The notes under the pieces are model-generated. The model saw only the letters and a program-made list of their open reading frames with translations. It was not told where the DNA came from and made no database searches. The translations under genes and the position numbers were made by a program. Positions 27,392 through 36,177 of a stretch of DNA of 64,000 nt are shown one piece after another (position 1 is the first letter of the stretch; each line of letters opens with the position of its first letter). This DNA comes from Limnobacter parvus (lineage in GTDB: Bacteria; Pseudomonadota; Gammaproteobacteria; Burkholderiales; Burkholderiaceae_B). The stretch spans positions 349,265 through 413,264 of the forward strand of contig NZ_JANKHG010000017.1 in assembly GCF_024623725.1 (NCBI RefSeq), in the 5' to 3' direction.

Positions 27392-28654
27392 ATGTCTGAA
27401 CTATCGCATGTAACTGTGGCCATTGTTGGCGGTGGCCCCGCTGGCTTGATGGCGGCTGAGGTACTTGCGGATGCGGGTGTTCAGGTGGATCTGTTCGATT
27501 CCATGCCTTCATTCGGGCGCAAGTTTTTATTGGCTGGCATTGGCGGTTTGAACATTACCCACAGTGAAGAGTATGCGCAGTTTTGTAAACGCTATGCAGA
27601 CAAGCAAAAGCCGCTGCAACCCACACTTAACTTAATGACTCCTGAAAAGCTTTGTGAGTGGGTGCATGGCTTGGGCGTTGAAACTTTTGTAGGCACGTCG
27701 GGCCGGGTGTTTCCGAAAGAAATGAAGGCGGCACCTTTGTTACGAGCATGGTTACATCGTTTGCGCAGCCTTGGCGTGCGCATGCATGTGCGCCATGTTT
27801 GGCAAGGTTGGGGGGAAAAGGGGCAGTTGATGTTTTCAACACCCGGCGGTGTTCGCGAGTTCTCGCCACTAGCCACCGTGTTGGCTCTGGGCGGCGCAAG
27901 CTGGCCCAAACTGGGTTCGAACGGGGCTTGGGTGCCTTTGCTTCGCGGCATGGGTGTGCAAGTCGCTGAACTGGAAAGTGCCAATTGCGGGTTTGAAGTG
28001 AAGTGGAGTGATTACCTGCGCGAAAAATTTTCTGGCGCACCTTTGAAGTCGGTGGCCTTGAAGTTCACTGACTTGCACGGCAATGAAAGTGAGCGCCAAG
28101 GTGAAATGGTGATTGGCCAGCACGGTGTAGAGGGAAGCCTGATCTATGCCTATTCACGAGAAATTCGCCAGCGTTTGAATGCGCAAGGCAGCGCAACTTT
28201 TACGCTGGATTTATTACCGGGGCGACCTGTTGAACGGGTGCGCACTGAAGTAGCAGGCCTTGCACGCAGCAGCCAATCCATGTCGAGTTACTTCAAAAGC
28301 AAGCTGGGACTTGCAGGTGTGAAACTGGCCTTGCTGCATGAAGTTCTGTGCAAAGAAGACTTTAAAAATACCGACAAACTGGTTTCAACGATCAAAGCGT
28401 TACCAATCACCGTGCATTCCGTTCGGCCCATTGCTGAAGCCATTAGCACTGCGGGTGGTGTGTGCTTTGAAAGTTTGAACAGCAACTACATGTTGCAGAA
28501 CAAACCCGGCACCTTTGTGGCTGGTGAAATGCTGGACTGGGAAGCACCCACCGGCGGTTATCTGCTCACCGCCTGCTTTGCAACTGGCTTGGCTGCCGGG
28601 CAGGGCGCGTTGAATTGGCTGAATGACCCATCAAACCGCAAACAAATTCCTTAA
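27392..28654 (+). CDS. TIGR03862 family FAD-dependent flavoprotein
   Basis: 420 residues of the HI0933-like group. The N-terminal Rossmann motif is VAIVGGGPAGLMAAEVLADA. It continues with FGRKFLLAGIGGLNITHSE near residue 45, ALGGASWPKLGSNGAW near 165 and a C-terminal FAD-binding GEMLDWEAPTGGYLLTACFA. The enzymatic reaction is unknown in this family. The stop overlaps by four bases the convergent methyltransferase stop at 28651. Confidence 0.85.
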   Translation: MSELSHVTVAIVGGGPAGLMAAEVLADAGVQVDLFDSMPSFGRKFLLAGIGGLNITHSEEYAQFCKRYADKQKPLQPTLNLMTPEKLCEWVHGLGVETFVGTSGRVFPKEMKAAPLLRAWLHRLRSLGVRMHVRHVWQGWGEKGQLMFSTPGGVREFSPLATVLALGGASWPKLGSNGAWVPLLRGMGVQVAELESANCGFEVKWSDYLREKFSGAPLKSVALKFTDLHGNESERQGEMVIGQHGVEGSLIYAYSREIRQRLNAQGSATFTLDLLPGRPVERVRTEVAGLARSSQSMSSYFKSKLGLAGVKLALLHEVLCKEDFKNTDKLVSTIKALPITVHSVRPIAEAISTAGGVCFESLNSNYMLQNKPGTFVAGEMLDWEAPTGGYLLTACFATGLAAGQGALNWLNDPSNRKQIP

Positions 28655-29370
28655 GGGTTGATGAAGGTAATCATGTTTTGCCAGCTCAGGCTTTCTGCTT
28701 TCTCGTATTTCAAACCCAAATCTTCAGCCTCTTTTTGAACCTGCGCCACGCTCATGGTGTGCAGCGGTTTGATGGGTACATCGGGGTCAAACGCGCGGTA
28801 TTCCACAAACACAACACGTCCGCCTTTTTTCACGGCTTTCATCAGTGATTGAAGTGTTTCGCGCGGGTATTCCAGCTCATGGTACACATCCACCATAATG
28901 GCCACGTCCAGGATTCGGTCTGGCAGGTTCAGCGATTTACTTTCTGACTGTCGAACTTCCATTCGACCCTTGGGCAAGGTTTCGGCTTTTTTTTGCAGCA
29001 TCTTGATCATCTGCGGTTGAATATCAACCGCCCACACCACACCGTTGGGTGCAATCGGTGTGGCCATCATCTGGCTGATGTGCCCGGTTCCTGCGCCAAT
29101 GTCACCCACTACCATGCCTGGTTTCAAATTCAGTTTTTGAATCAGCAAATCGGTGCGTTCTTCTTCGATGCGTTGCGGGCGTTCAAGCCACGGTGCGCCT
29201 TGCCAACCCATCACTTTTGAAATGGGGCGATCGCAGTATGATTTACCAATGCCATCGGGGTGGGGGTTTGAAATTGTTTTGTATTGGCATGCGGCCCATG
29301 CGCTGGAACCAAGAATCAAGGGTGCCAGTATCAGTGACACTTCAAATAATTTCTTCACTGAGTTGTTCAT
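28651..29370 (-). CDS. Exported class I SAM-dependent methyltransferase-like protein
   Basis: 239 residues. A signal peptide is clear: KLFEVSLILAPLILGSSAWA, then C. The mature part holds a Rossmann methyltransferase fold: motif I VVGDIGAGTGHISQ, motif II VWAVDIQPQMIKML, motif III-IV region LDVAIMVDVYHELEYPRE. SAM is not thought to be available in the periplasm, so an exported enzyme with intact motif I is odd; relatives with signal peptides are common but unexplained. It is divergent from the SDR gene, which may share its promoter region. Confidence 0.75.
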   Translation of the reverse strand: MNNSVKKLFEVSLILAPLILGSSAWAACQYKTISNPHPDGIGKSYCDRPISKVMGWQGAPWLERPQRIEEERTDLLIQKLNLKPGMVVGDIGAGTGHISQMMATPIAPNGVVWAVDIQPQMIKMLQKKAETLPKGRMEVRQSESKSLNLPDRILDVAIMVDVYHELEYPRETLQSLMKAVKKGGRVVFVEYRAFDPDVPIKPLHTMSVAQVQKEAEDLGLKYEKAESLSWQNMITFINP

Positions 29371-29519
29371 GTGTACTTCCTACAGATCAAAGCCTAATTT
29401 GATTATCGTTCAATTCATTGTGTTTCATAAGTTTTCTTTTTTTCGTACCGAGTTGTTCTGATAATCTCAAATGGCTCGAAAGAAGCCATAAAAATACAAA
29501 CACACGGAGACAACAATCA

Positions 29520-30359
29520 ATGAACAACTTCAAGGGCAAAACCGCTGTGATCACAGGGGCTGCCAGCGGTATTGGGTTGGCCTTTGCCAAGCATGCTGCT
29601 GCACAAGGTATGAATGTGGTGTTAGCAGATATTGACGAAACGGCACTTGCGCAGGCAGTAAGGCAACTTGGCTTGCCTGCCGAGCGAATTCTGGCTATTC
29701 GCACCGACGTGCGCCATGCAGCGGAAATCAAGGCGCTGGCCGATGCAGCGTACAAGCAGTTCGATGCAGTCCATTTGTTGTTCAACAATGCAGGCGTTGC
29801 CCTGGCGCGCACCACCTGGGAACACACCGTGGCAGATTGGGAATGGATACTGCAAGTGAACCTGTGGAGCGTGGTGCACGGTATTTCTGAATTCTTGCCA
29901 CGCATGCAGGCCCAAGGCGGCCCAGCGCATATTGTGAATACGGCTTCTGTCGCTGGCCTGGTTTCCAACCCGGGTATGGCCGCATACAACGTCAGCAAAC
30001 ATGGCGTGGTTACACTCAGCGAAACCTTAAGCCTTGAATTGCAAATGACCCAATCGCCCATCGGCATTTCCCTGCTGTGCCCGGCCTGGGTACCTACAGG
30101 CATTGGCAATTCCGAGCGCAACCGGCCCAGTGATGTGGCGCAAACCAATCCAATTGAAGGTTTGACAGCGCAATTGAACAAACGAATTGGCAAGGCCATT
30201 GCAAGCGGGCAATTGACTGCTGAAGACATGGCGGCAGAAACTTTCACGGCCATTGCTGAAAAGCGTTTTTATGTGATTCCGCACAGCTACATGGTTCCGG
30301 TGATTGAAACCCGGATGAAGGAAATTTTGACTCAGCAAAACCCAACGCTGCCCAAATAA
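29520..30359 (+). CDS. Short-chain dehydrogenase/reductase
   Basis: 279 residues from ATG 29520 with ribosome site CGGAGA. The frame extends upstream to 29418, but that part overlaps the divergent promoter. Classical SDR motifs are VITGAASGIGLAFA (NAD(P) binding), LLFNNAGVA, Ser in NTASVAGL and Y-N-V-S-K. It is followed 23 bases later by a quinone oxidoreductase gene with a matching ribosome site (CGGAGAC), suggesting a two-gene catabolic or detoxification operon. The substrate is unknown. Confidence 0.85.
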   Translation: MNNFKGKTAVITGAASGIGLAFAKHAAAQGMNVVLADIDETALAQAVRQLGLPAERILAIRTDVRHAAEIKALADAAYKQFDAVHLLFNNAGVALARTTWEHTVADWEWILQVNLWSVVHGISEFLPRMQAQGGPAHIVNTASVAGLVSNPGMAAYNVSKHGVVTLSETLSLELQMTQSPIGISLLCPAWVPTGIGNSERNRPSDVAQTNPIEGLTAQLNKRIGKAIASGQLTAEDMAAETFTAIAEKRFYVIPHSYMVPVIETRMKEILTQQNPTLPK

Positions 30360-30382
30360 AATACAAAAACGGAGACAAAACA

Positions 30383-31360
30383 ATGAAAGCATTGATGTGC
30401 AATAGCCTGGGTTTACCCAGCACCTTGGTATTTCAGGAAACGGCTGACCCGCAACCGGGTCCTGGCCAGGTAGTGGTTGACATGAAAGCGGCGGGCGTGA
30501 ATTTTCCCGATGCGCTGATTATTCAAGGCAAATACCAGTTCAAACCCACTTTGCCGTTTGCGCCGGGTGCTGAGCTGGCTGGTGTGGTGGCCGTACTGGG
30601 CGAGGGTGTGAAAAATGTAAAAGTGGGCGACCGCGTAATTGCAATGTGCACACACGGTGCGTTCGCAGAAAAAGTCTTGGTGCAAGCCAAGCAGGTTATT
30701 CCCATGCCGCCGACTATGAGTTTTCAAACGGCTGCTGCTTTTACCTTGACATACGGCACCTCATATCACGCACTGAAAGGCCGTGCGCAGTTGAAAGAAG
30801 GTGAAACCCTTTTGGTATTGGGTGCGGCAGGTGGTGTTGGTTTGGCAGCGATTCAAATTGCAAAGGCGCTTGGGGCCAAGGTAATTGCTGCAGCATCCAG
30901 CACCGAGAAGCTGGATGTTTGTAAGGAAAACGGCGCCGATGAATTGATCAATTACATCAGCGAAGATTTGCGCGTGCGTGTAAAAGAACTTACGGCGGGC
31001 AAGGGTCCTGATGTGATCTTCGACCCCGTGGGCGGCAAGTTCGCTGAACCCGCATTCCGCAGCATAGGCTGGGGCGGTCGATATTTGGCGGTGGGTTTTG
31101 CTGATGGTGAAATACCCAATATTCCGCTGAACCTGCCACTGCTGAAAGGTGCTTCAATTGTGGGTGTGTTCTGGGGTGAATTTGTGAATCGCCAGTTGTT
31201 TGATTTTATCAAAGACCTTGGCGAAATGTTCATGCTGATTGACCAGGGCAAACTCAAGCCACTGGTGTCCAAAGTTTATCCGCTCTCGCAGGGCGCGCAG
31301 GCCTTGCAAGATTTGCTCAACAGAAAAGTGGTGGGCAAAGTGGTGATTTCCGCAGGGTAA
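30383..31360 (+). CDS. NADPH:quinone oxidoreductase family protein (zinc-free MDR)
   Basis: 325 residues. Medium-chain reductase fold: N-terminal GroES-like domain with VNFPDALIIQGKYQFKPTLP and PGAELAGVV, then nucleotide-binding VLGAAGGVGLAAIQIAKALG near 150. The zinc-binding Cys/His of alcohol dehydrogenases are absent, as in quinone oxidoreductases. It runs behind the SDR gene. The substrate may be a quinone or an enone. Confidence 0.85.
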   Translation: MKALMCNSLGLPSTLVFQETADPQPGPGQVVVDMKAAGVNFPDALIIQGKYQFKPTLPFAPGAELAGVVAVLGEGVKNVKVGDRVIAMCTHGAFAEKVLVQAKQVIPMPPTMSFQTAAAFTLTYGTSYHALKGRAQLKEGETLLVLGAAGGVGLAAIQIAKALGAKVIAAASSTEKLDVCKENGADELINYISEDLRVRVKELTAGKGPDVIFDPVGGKFAEPAFRSIGWGGRYLAVGFADGEIPNIPLNLPLLKGASIVGVFWGEFVNRQLFDFIKDLGEMFMLIDQGKLKPLVSKVYPLSQGAQALQDLLNRKVVGKVVISAG

Positions 31361-31371
31361 AGTCGGTGAGT

Positions 31372-32001
31372 TTATTGCGGTTTGACCAAGCCTTGTTCTT
31401 GCAAAATGTCATCGATCAACTCCAGACGAAGCAGTGGGTTGTCGAGCGCGAGCAATTGCAGCTTGGTGGGCTTGTCCAGTGGTAATAATTCACACCAGCG
31501 GTTGGCCACCCAGCCGCAATCCATCAGTTTGAATGGTTTGCGAAAGGGCAGTTGTTCCTCAGAAATGCCTTGTTCATCGATGGTGTTGATTAACTTCGCC
31601 AAGGCATTGGCGCTGCCTTGCAAATAATTCGGAATTTCCACCACAGAGTCGGCTGGCATGGGTTGAATTTCAGCCATCCACAAGCCGTTTTTCTCTTGCC
31701 TGGCCGTGTCCATCTTGAAGCGTTGTGTACCGATTGTTGATACTTCAATCAAAGTGGGTGTTACAAACTCATGGTGTTCAATTTTTATCAAAGTACCAAT
31801 TTTTGCCAGTTGAATTTGTTCATCCGGGCGGCGTACTTCGTTGCCGTCAATCAGGCTGACTACACCGAATGATGTGTTGTCGCGCAGGCATTTTTTCATC
31901 ATGTCGAGATAACGAACCTCGAAAATCTGAAGGTTTAATACACCCTGTGGATACAGCACCGTAGCGAGAGGGAAGAGGGGGGTGGCCGCTTGAGACATCA
32001 T
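31372..32001 (-). CDS. Lon N-terminal substrate-binding domain protein
   Basis: 209 residues consisting of the LON substrate-binding domain alone: FPLATVLYPQGVLNLQIFEV, then RYLDMMKKCLRDNTSFGVVS, EHHEFVTPTLIEVSTIGTQR and a helical C-terminus. No AAA or protease domain follows. Stand-alone forms are common in Proteobacteria with unknown roles. Convergent with the quinone oxidoreductase. Confidence 0.85.
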   Translation of the reverse strand: MMSQAATPLFPLATVLYPQGVLNLQIFEVRYLDMMKKCLRDNTSFGVVSLIDGNEVRRPDEQIQLAKIGTLIKIEHHEFVTPTLIEVSTIGTQRFKMDTARQEKNGLWMAEIQPMPADSVVEIPNYLQGSANALAKLINTIDEQGISEEQLPFRKPFKLMDCGWVANRWCELLPLDKPTKLQLLALDNPLLRLELIDDILQEQGLVKPQ

Positions 32002-32044
32002 CGAATTCCTCGGGTAAAACTTCTACAACACGCCAAGCATATCA

Positions 32045-32206
32045 ACCCAGAGCCTGCATTGCCATCTCTGCGCTCAATGCAAGCAAGGTAATTCCCGTGA
32101 GCAGAAGACCTGCCACCCTTGAAGCCCGTCGAAGTGGTGTTGTCGCGAAGTTTGAAATCGAAACGCCCACCCTGTGATTATTTTGCTGAGTTGCTGGTTC
32201 AGGATC
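32045..32206 (-). pseudogene. Possible C-terminal remnant of a LysE-type transporter
   Basis: The 286-base gap before the MBL gene holds an open stretch on the minus strand ending ...RRASRVAGLLLTGITLLALS and then AEMAMQALG-stop. The hydrophobic last helix after a basic segment is like the end of LysE/RhtB amino acid exporters. It has no start codon or N-terminal helices, and an in-frame stop lies upstream. This is a weak, recalled similarity only. Confidence 0.25.
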
Positions 32207-32287
32207 TCAGCAATTGAAGAAGCATGGTGCATTGTTGATGCGTTGCGATTTAAACTGAACTTACCCCATCTATTCGGAACCTGACCT

Positions 32288-33103
32288 ATGAAAATTCACC
32301 ACCTGAATTGCGGCACCATGTGCCCGGTTTGCAAACGCTTGATCAATGGCAGTGGTGGTTTTTTTGAAAGAGCTGAAATGGTGTGCCATTGCCTGATGGT
32401 TGAAAGCGAACAGGGTCTGATTCTGGTAGATACAGGTTTGGGTACGGGTGATGTATTAGAGCCAAAAAGGCGCTTGGGTGCTGGCTTTGTGGCCATGTTG
32501 GCTCCCCAATTGCGCATGGAAGAAACAGCGATTGAGCAAATCAGGGCACTGGGTTTGAAGCCTGGTGATGTAAAGCACATTGTGCCCACTCACCTTGATC
32601 TGGATCATGCTGGGGGCTTGAGTGATTTTCCCGAGGCACATGTGCATGTGTTCGAGCCTGAGCACCGTCATGCAATCAAGCCAAGCCTGCGCGATTCATT
32701 GCGATTCAGAAAAGCGCAGTTCGAACACAAACCCAAATGGAATATTCACGACAAACCCACGGAAACCTGGTTTGGCTTTCAGGCAATTCGACCCATTGCT
32801 GGTGTTGAATTGCTGATGGTGCCTTTGATTGGGCACACACGTGGGCATGTGGGCGTGGCGGTGAAGAACGGCAACAAGTGGCTTTTGCATTGTGGAGACG
32901 CATACTTTCACCGAAGTGAGGTGGCGTTGAAGCACGAGGACCCCATGCCGGCGGGTGTGGCTTTCTTTGAGAAGCTTGTGCAAACATTGCCTGCCGAGCG
33001 TGTCGCCACACAGGCGCGTTTGCGTGAATTGGTGAAAAGCAGTGGCGATGAAGTCGAGCTGTTTTGCGCGCACGACCCCGTAGAGTTCGCGCGCTACAGT
33101 TGA
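32288..33103 (+). CDS. MBL-fold metallo-hydrolase
   Basis: 271 residues. Metallo-beta-lactamase signature THLDLDHAGG (residues 100-109), with other metal ligands in LIGHTRGHVGVAV and LLHCGDAYFHRS, and a last His in LFCAHDP near the end. An N-terminal CPVC pair may bind an extra metal or be structural. The reaction is unknown; related proteins act as lactonases or phosphodiesterase-like enzymes. It converges on the crotonase gene. Confidence 0.82.
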   Translation: MKIHHLNCGTMCPVCKRLINGSGGFFERAEMVCHCLMVESEQGLILVDTGLGTGDVLEPKRRLGAGFVAMLAPQLRMEETAIEQIRALGLKPGDVKHIVPTHLDLDHAGGLSDFPEAHVHVFEPEHRHAIKPSLRDSLRFRKAQFEHKPKWNIHDKPTETWFGFQAIRPIAGVELLMVPLIGHTRGHVGVAVKNGNKWLLHCGDAYFHRSEVALKHEDPMPAGVAFFEKLVQTLPAERVATQARLRELVKSSGDEVELFCAHDPVEFARYS

Positions 33104-33110
33104 ATCAGGG

Positions 33111-33884
33111 TCAGCTTTTTGCCTTTCTTGCTGCTGCCAATTGCGCTTGCAGCGCGTCAATGCGCTGGTGGTTGTCTTCTGAACCAATGTAACTTCTGAA
33201 CAGCCATTCCTGCGTGCGCATGGACATGTCCAGATCTTGATTCAGCACCACGTTGGAAAGGCGTTTGGTTTCAGCCAAACATGCACGGTCGTATTGCGCC
33301 ATGTCGCGCGCAATTTGTGCAACCGAGCTTAGCAATTCACCTTCAGGAAACACCTTGCTGACATAGCCCATGCGTTCGGCTTCTGCTGCATCATAAATTC
33401 GGCCCGTCAGCGCCACTTCTTTTGCGCGGCCCATACCGATGATTCGCCACAGCGGGTCCATGATCGGGGTCAACGACAACACGATTTCACGCTGGCCGAA
33501 TTTGGCGCGGGTGGATGCGTACCGAATGTCGCACATCATGGTTAGGTCAAATCCACCTGCAATTGCGGCGCCGCCCACTGCACAAATTACTGGCTGTTCG
33601 CAAAACAGAATGGCGCGGTAGGCCCGGTGAAACAATGCGGTGTAGGCTTCGTTGCTTACTTTTTCAAGTTTTCGAATTTCATTTAAATCAAAGCCTGCTG
33701 AAAAGTAGCGTTCGCCACCTGTGAACACAATCACATTCACGTCTTGCCGCGCACCAAGCGCGTTGAACATGTGTGTCACTTCTTCCAGTACATCGGGTGC
33801 CAGCGCATTGCCTTTGTCGGGGCGGTTAATGGTGACAGTGGCCACGCGATCAGCTAATTCCAGCGTCAAATATTCAAAATTCAT
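33111..33884 (-). CDS. Enoyl-CoA hydratase/isomerase family protein
   Basis: 257 residues of the crotonase fold. NRPDKGNALAPDVLEE, FSAGFDLNEIRK and VICAVGGAAIAGGFDLTMMC are the conserved blocks forming the CoA site. The two catalytic acids seem kept (Glu in FGQREI and Glu in GRAKEVALTG), but the usual PG-x-GG loop is IMDPLWR, so the reaction may differ from hydration. It is the last of a minus-strand run with the LVIVD and DUF305 genes; a functional link is unclear. Confidence 0.8.
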   Translation of the reverse strand: MNFEYLTLELADRVATVTINRPDKGNALAPDVLEEVTHMFNALGARQDVNVIVFTGGERYFSAGFDLNEIRKLEKVSNEAYTALFHRAYRAILFCEQPVICAVGGAAIAGGFDLTMMCDIRYASTRAKFGQREIVLSLTPIMDPLWRIIGMGRAKEVALTGRIYDAAEAERMGYVSKVFPEGELLSSVAQIARDMAQYDRACLAETKRLSNVVLNQDLDMSMRTQEWLFRSYIGSEDNHQRIDALQAQLAAARKAKS

Positions 33885-33905
33885 TTGTCTTGTTTCCAGT
33901 TGTTG

Positions 33906-35375
33906 TTATTTCCAAGCGTCGTTGGTTACTTTAACTACATAAAAGCCCTGGAAGCCATCGGTGTACCAGATTTCCTTTCGTTCAGGCACGAATGCAGGGC
34001 TGGACATGGCCCAGTTGCTGGCTGGCGCAGGTAAGGTAATGATTCGTGGTTTTACGGGTGCGTTGAAATAAGCCACTTCTACCGGATTGGCTGGGTCGCG
34101 AATATCAAAAATTCGCAAGCCCGACAAAATCATGCTGCACGCTACAATGGTGGGGTTCACGCGAGTTGGTATGTTGCAATAGTGCCCCGCATAACCGCCG
34201 ATTGGATTTTGTGCGCCGGGATCGTTCGCAATTTCTTCGCGGTTTTCCATGTTGTGCACATCAAGGCGCAAATTGGAAATGACCTTGGGTTTGGTTTCAT
34301 CAGAAATGTCGATGATCCGGGCGGCGCCCACCAGATCACCGTGAATGCCAACCGGCAGTGGCAAGTTGCCACCCGCGGAGAATTCGTCAATTTCCATCAC
34401 ATACTGCTTTCCATTGCTGGTGAAGGGAATGGCGTTTTGTGGAATGGTCACTGTGTCCCAGGTCAGGCGCGAAATCTCGCGCACTTGCGGGTTCGCTTGG
34501 CGCGCCTGAATTTCTGAAATGTCCAGAATCACCAGACCAGCCGGGTCGCCAATGCTGGCCACATAAGCACGGTTTCCGTCGGGGCTGATTGACAATCCAT
34601 GGGATGAATATTGACCCGCCCAAAGCGGGCGGGGCAGGCTGGGGTTGGATATGTCCAAGGCCACCAGGGTCGATGTGGACGGAGAGCCAGAGAAGAATGT
34701 TTTTCCATCTGGAGAAATGCCGCTTTCATGGCCAAACAGGCCCAAGGGTGTGGATGATTTCAACACGGGTTTGCGGCAATCCTCAGATACATCGTAAATA
34801 TCGACGATACCGGGGCCGAAAGCCGGGTTGCCCAATACGGCGGCCAGCACGCCACCTTCCTGGCTAACCACCAGCGATTCATGTGGTGACAACATGGCCG
34901 GTGTAATCAGCCGCGCAGTGCGAACCGGATTGGTGGGGTCGCTCATGTCAAACACATTCACACCCAGTTCAAGGTCCAGAATATTTGTTGGAAACAGCAA
35001 GGTGCTGTCTGCAAATGCACAATCGCGGCCCGCTTTGTCGCGGTAGCGTTCAACCTTAAACCCACCCACTGTACCAATCACGCGTTCAGGCGCGAATGAA
35101 CCCACCATTTGTGTGTTGCAAGCAAATCCAGCGGCAGCCAGACCCGCATCGTGGTCGGCTTGCGATACACGGCCCTGCATGCCTGTCTCAGGGCGTGAAC
35201 CTGGGCCACACCGACCTTGAGGCGTGGCTGTAATGTTTAGTCCATCCACCACCTGGCTCGGGTTGGTCCGCCCGCCAGCAGCAGTATTGCTGGAACCAGA
35301 ACCCCCAAAACAGCCTGCAATCAGCGTGGGTAGTAGCAATATTGCCAGGCGCAATTGTGGAATATTGTTCAACAT
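33906..35375 (-). CDS. LVIVD-repeat lipoprotein
   Basis: 489 residues. The signal peptide ends LLPTLIAGCFGGSGSSN, a lipobox. The rest is a beta-propeller of LVIVD-type repeats: VNVFDMSDPTNPVRTARLIT, VDIYDVSEDCRKP, LVALDISNPSLPRPLWAGQY, LVILDISEIQARQ and LRIFDIRDPANPVEVAYFNA. Such propellers are exported and of unknown function. It is directly downstream (19 bases) of a DUF305 membrane protein, a pairing that suggests a joint surface role. Confidence 0.8.
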   Translation of the reverse strand: MLNNIPQLRLAILLLPTLIAGCFGGSGSSNTAAGGRTNPSQVVDGLNITATPQGRCGPGSRPETGMQGRVSQADHDAGLAAAGFACNTQMVGSFAPERVIGTVGGFKVERYRDKAGRDCAFADSTLLFPTNILDLELGVNVFDMSDPTNPVRTARLITPAMLSPHESLVVSQEGGVLAAVLGNPAFGPGIVDIYDVSEDCRKPVLKSSTPLGLFGHESGISPDGKTFFSGSPSTSTLVALDISNPSLPRPLWAGQYSSHGLSISPDGNRAYVASIGDPAGLVILDISEIQARQANPQVREISRLTWDTVTIPQNAIPFTSNGKQYVMEIDEFSAGGNLPLPVGIHGDLVGAARIIDISDETKPKVISNLRLDVHNMENREEIANDPGAQNPIGGYAGHYCNIPTRVNPTIVACSMILSGLRIFDIRDPANPVEVAYFNAPVKPRIITLPAPASNWAMSSPAFVPERKEIWYTDGFQGFYVVKVTNDAWK

Positions 35376-35394
35376 GATGTGGAATGTCTCCGGT

Positions 35395-36063
35395 TCAGGA
35401 TTTGTCGATTTGTTGTAGTTTCATTTGCATCCAGCCAATTTCCATGCCCTGTTCGCGCACCATGCTGGCCGCCATGGCTTTCACTAGGCTGGATTCTCCA
35501 TTGCGGTTTGCAAACCACGCCATAGGAATTGCCGCGCGGTGGTGGGCCAACATCAGTTTGATGAACAGAATTTCTTTGTCGGTGCCAGTTGCCAAGTTGA
35601 GCTGAGCAAGTTCTTCCGGCGTGGCCACGCCTGCCATCGCGCCACCGTCAGCCTTGCATTGGGCTTGGTACAACTGGTCGTCCAGGTGGCGAACATTCTT
35701 GGCGTTTTCAACCCATGCCATAGGTGCGCCATCTACCATGACGGGTTCTTTCCACGCGGTCAGCCAACCTTCCATTACACCCATTTCGCGGGTTTGTTTC
35801 AGGATGATAGATTGTGCAAGTGCTTGAATTTCGGGTGATGCGGCATTGCGCATCATCATGGACATTTGAATGGCCTGGGCGTGGTGCAGCATCATGCTGC
35901 GAGCGAAGCCGGCGTCGATTTGGCTTACCTGTTTTTCTTGAGCGACTGGCTTTGGGTTTTGGAAGGCAAAAAAACCAGACGCGAGCGCCACAATGGCCAC
36001 GATGGTGATGGCCAAAGCACGCTTACCGGGGTAGGGTGATTTTGGGGCTTGCGGGTGTTGCAT
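35395..36063 (-). CDS. DUF305 membrane-anchored protein
   Basis: 222 residues from the Met at 36063 (MQHPQAPKSPYPGKRALAIT); the frame also opens with GTG at 36105. One N-terminal membrane helix (about 16-36) anchors a periplasmic DUF305 domain with its two repeat-like halves: DAGFARSMMLHHAQAIQMSM and LFIKLMLAHHRAAIPMAWFA. The Met- and His-rich helices recall copper-handling proteins, but binding is unproven. It is upstream of the LVIVD gene. A hairpin at 36118-36153 lies before it. Confidence 0.82.
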   Translation of the reverse strand: MQHPQAPKSPYPGKRALAITIVAIVALASGFFAFQNPKPVAQEKQVSQIDAGFARSMMLHHAQAIQMSMMMRNAASPEIQALAQSIILKQTREMGVMEGWLTAWKEPVMVDGAPMAWVENAKNVRHLDDQLYQAQCKADGGAMAGVATPEELAQLNLATGTDKEILFIKLMLAHHRAAIPMAWFANRNGESSLVKAMAASMVREQGMEIGWMQMKLQQIDKS

Positions 36064-36117
36064 GTCTCGTGAAGTTATTGATGTATATGCATCTTCTACT
36101 TCCACGAGCAGCCGTTG

Positions 36118-36153
36118 GATTCAGGAACGCGCTGGTTAAGCGCTTCCTGAATC
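36118..36153. repeat. Strong hairpin between the MFS and DUF305 genes
   Basis: GATTCAGGAA (36118-36127), a bulged C, GCGC, loop TGGTTAA, GCGC and TTCCTGAATC (36144-36153). This is a 14-bp stem with one bulge. No T run follows on either strand, so it is not a classic terminator. It lies downstream of the MFS gene on the minus strand and may stabilise or attenuate that transcript. Confidence 0.7.
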
Positions 36154-36177
36154 GAGATACCACTGAATTGCGAAGAA

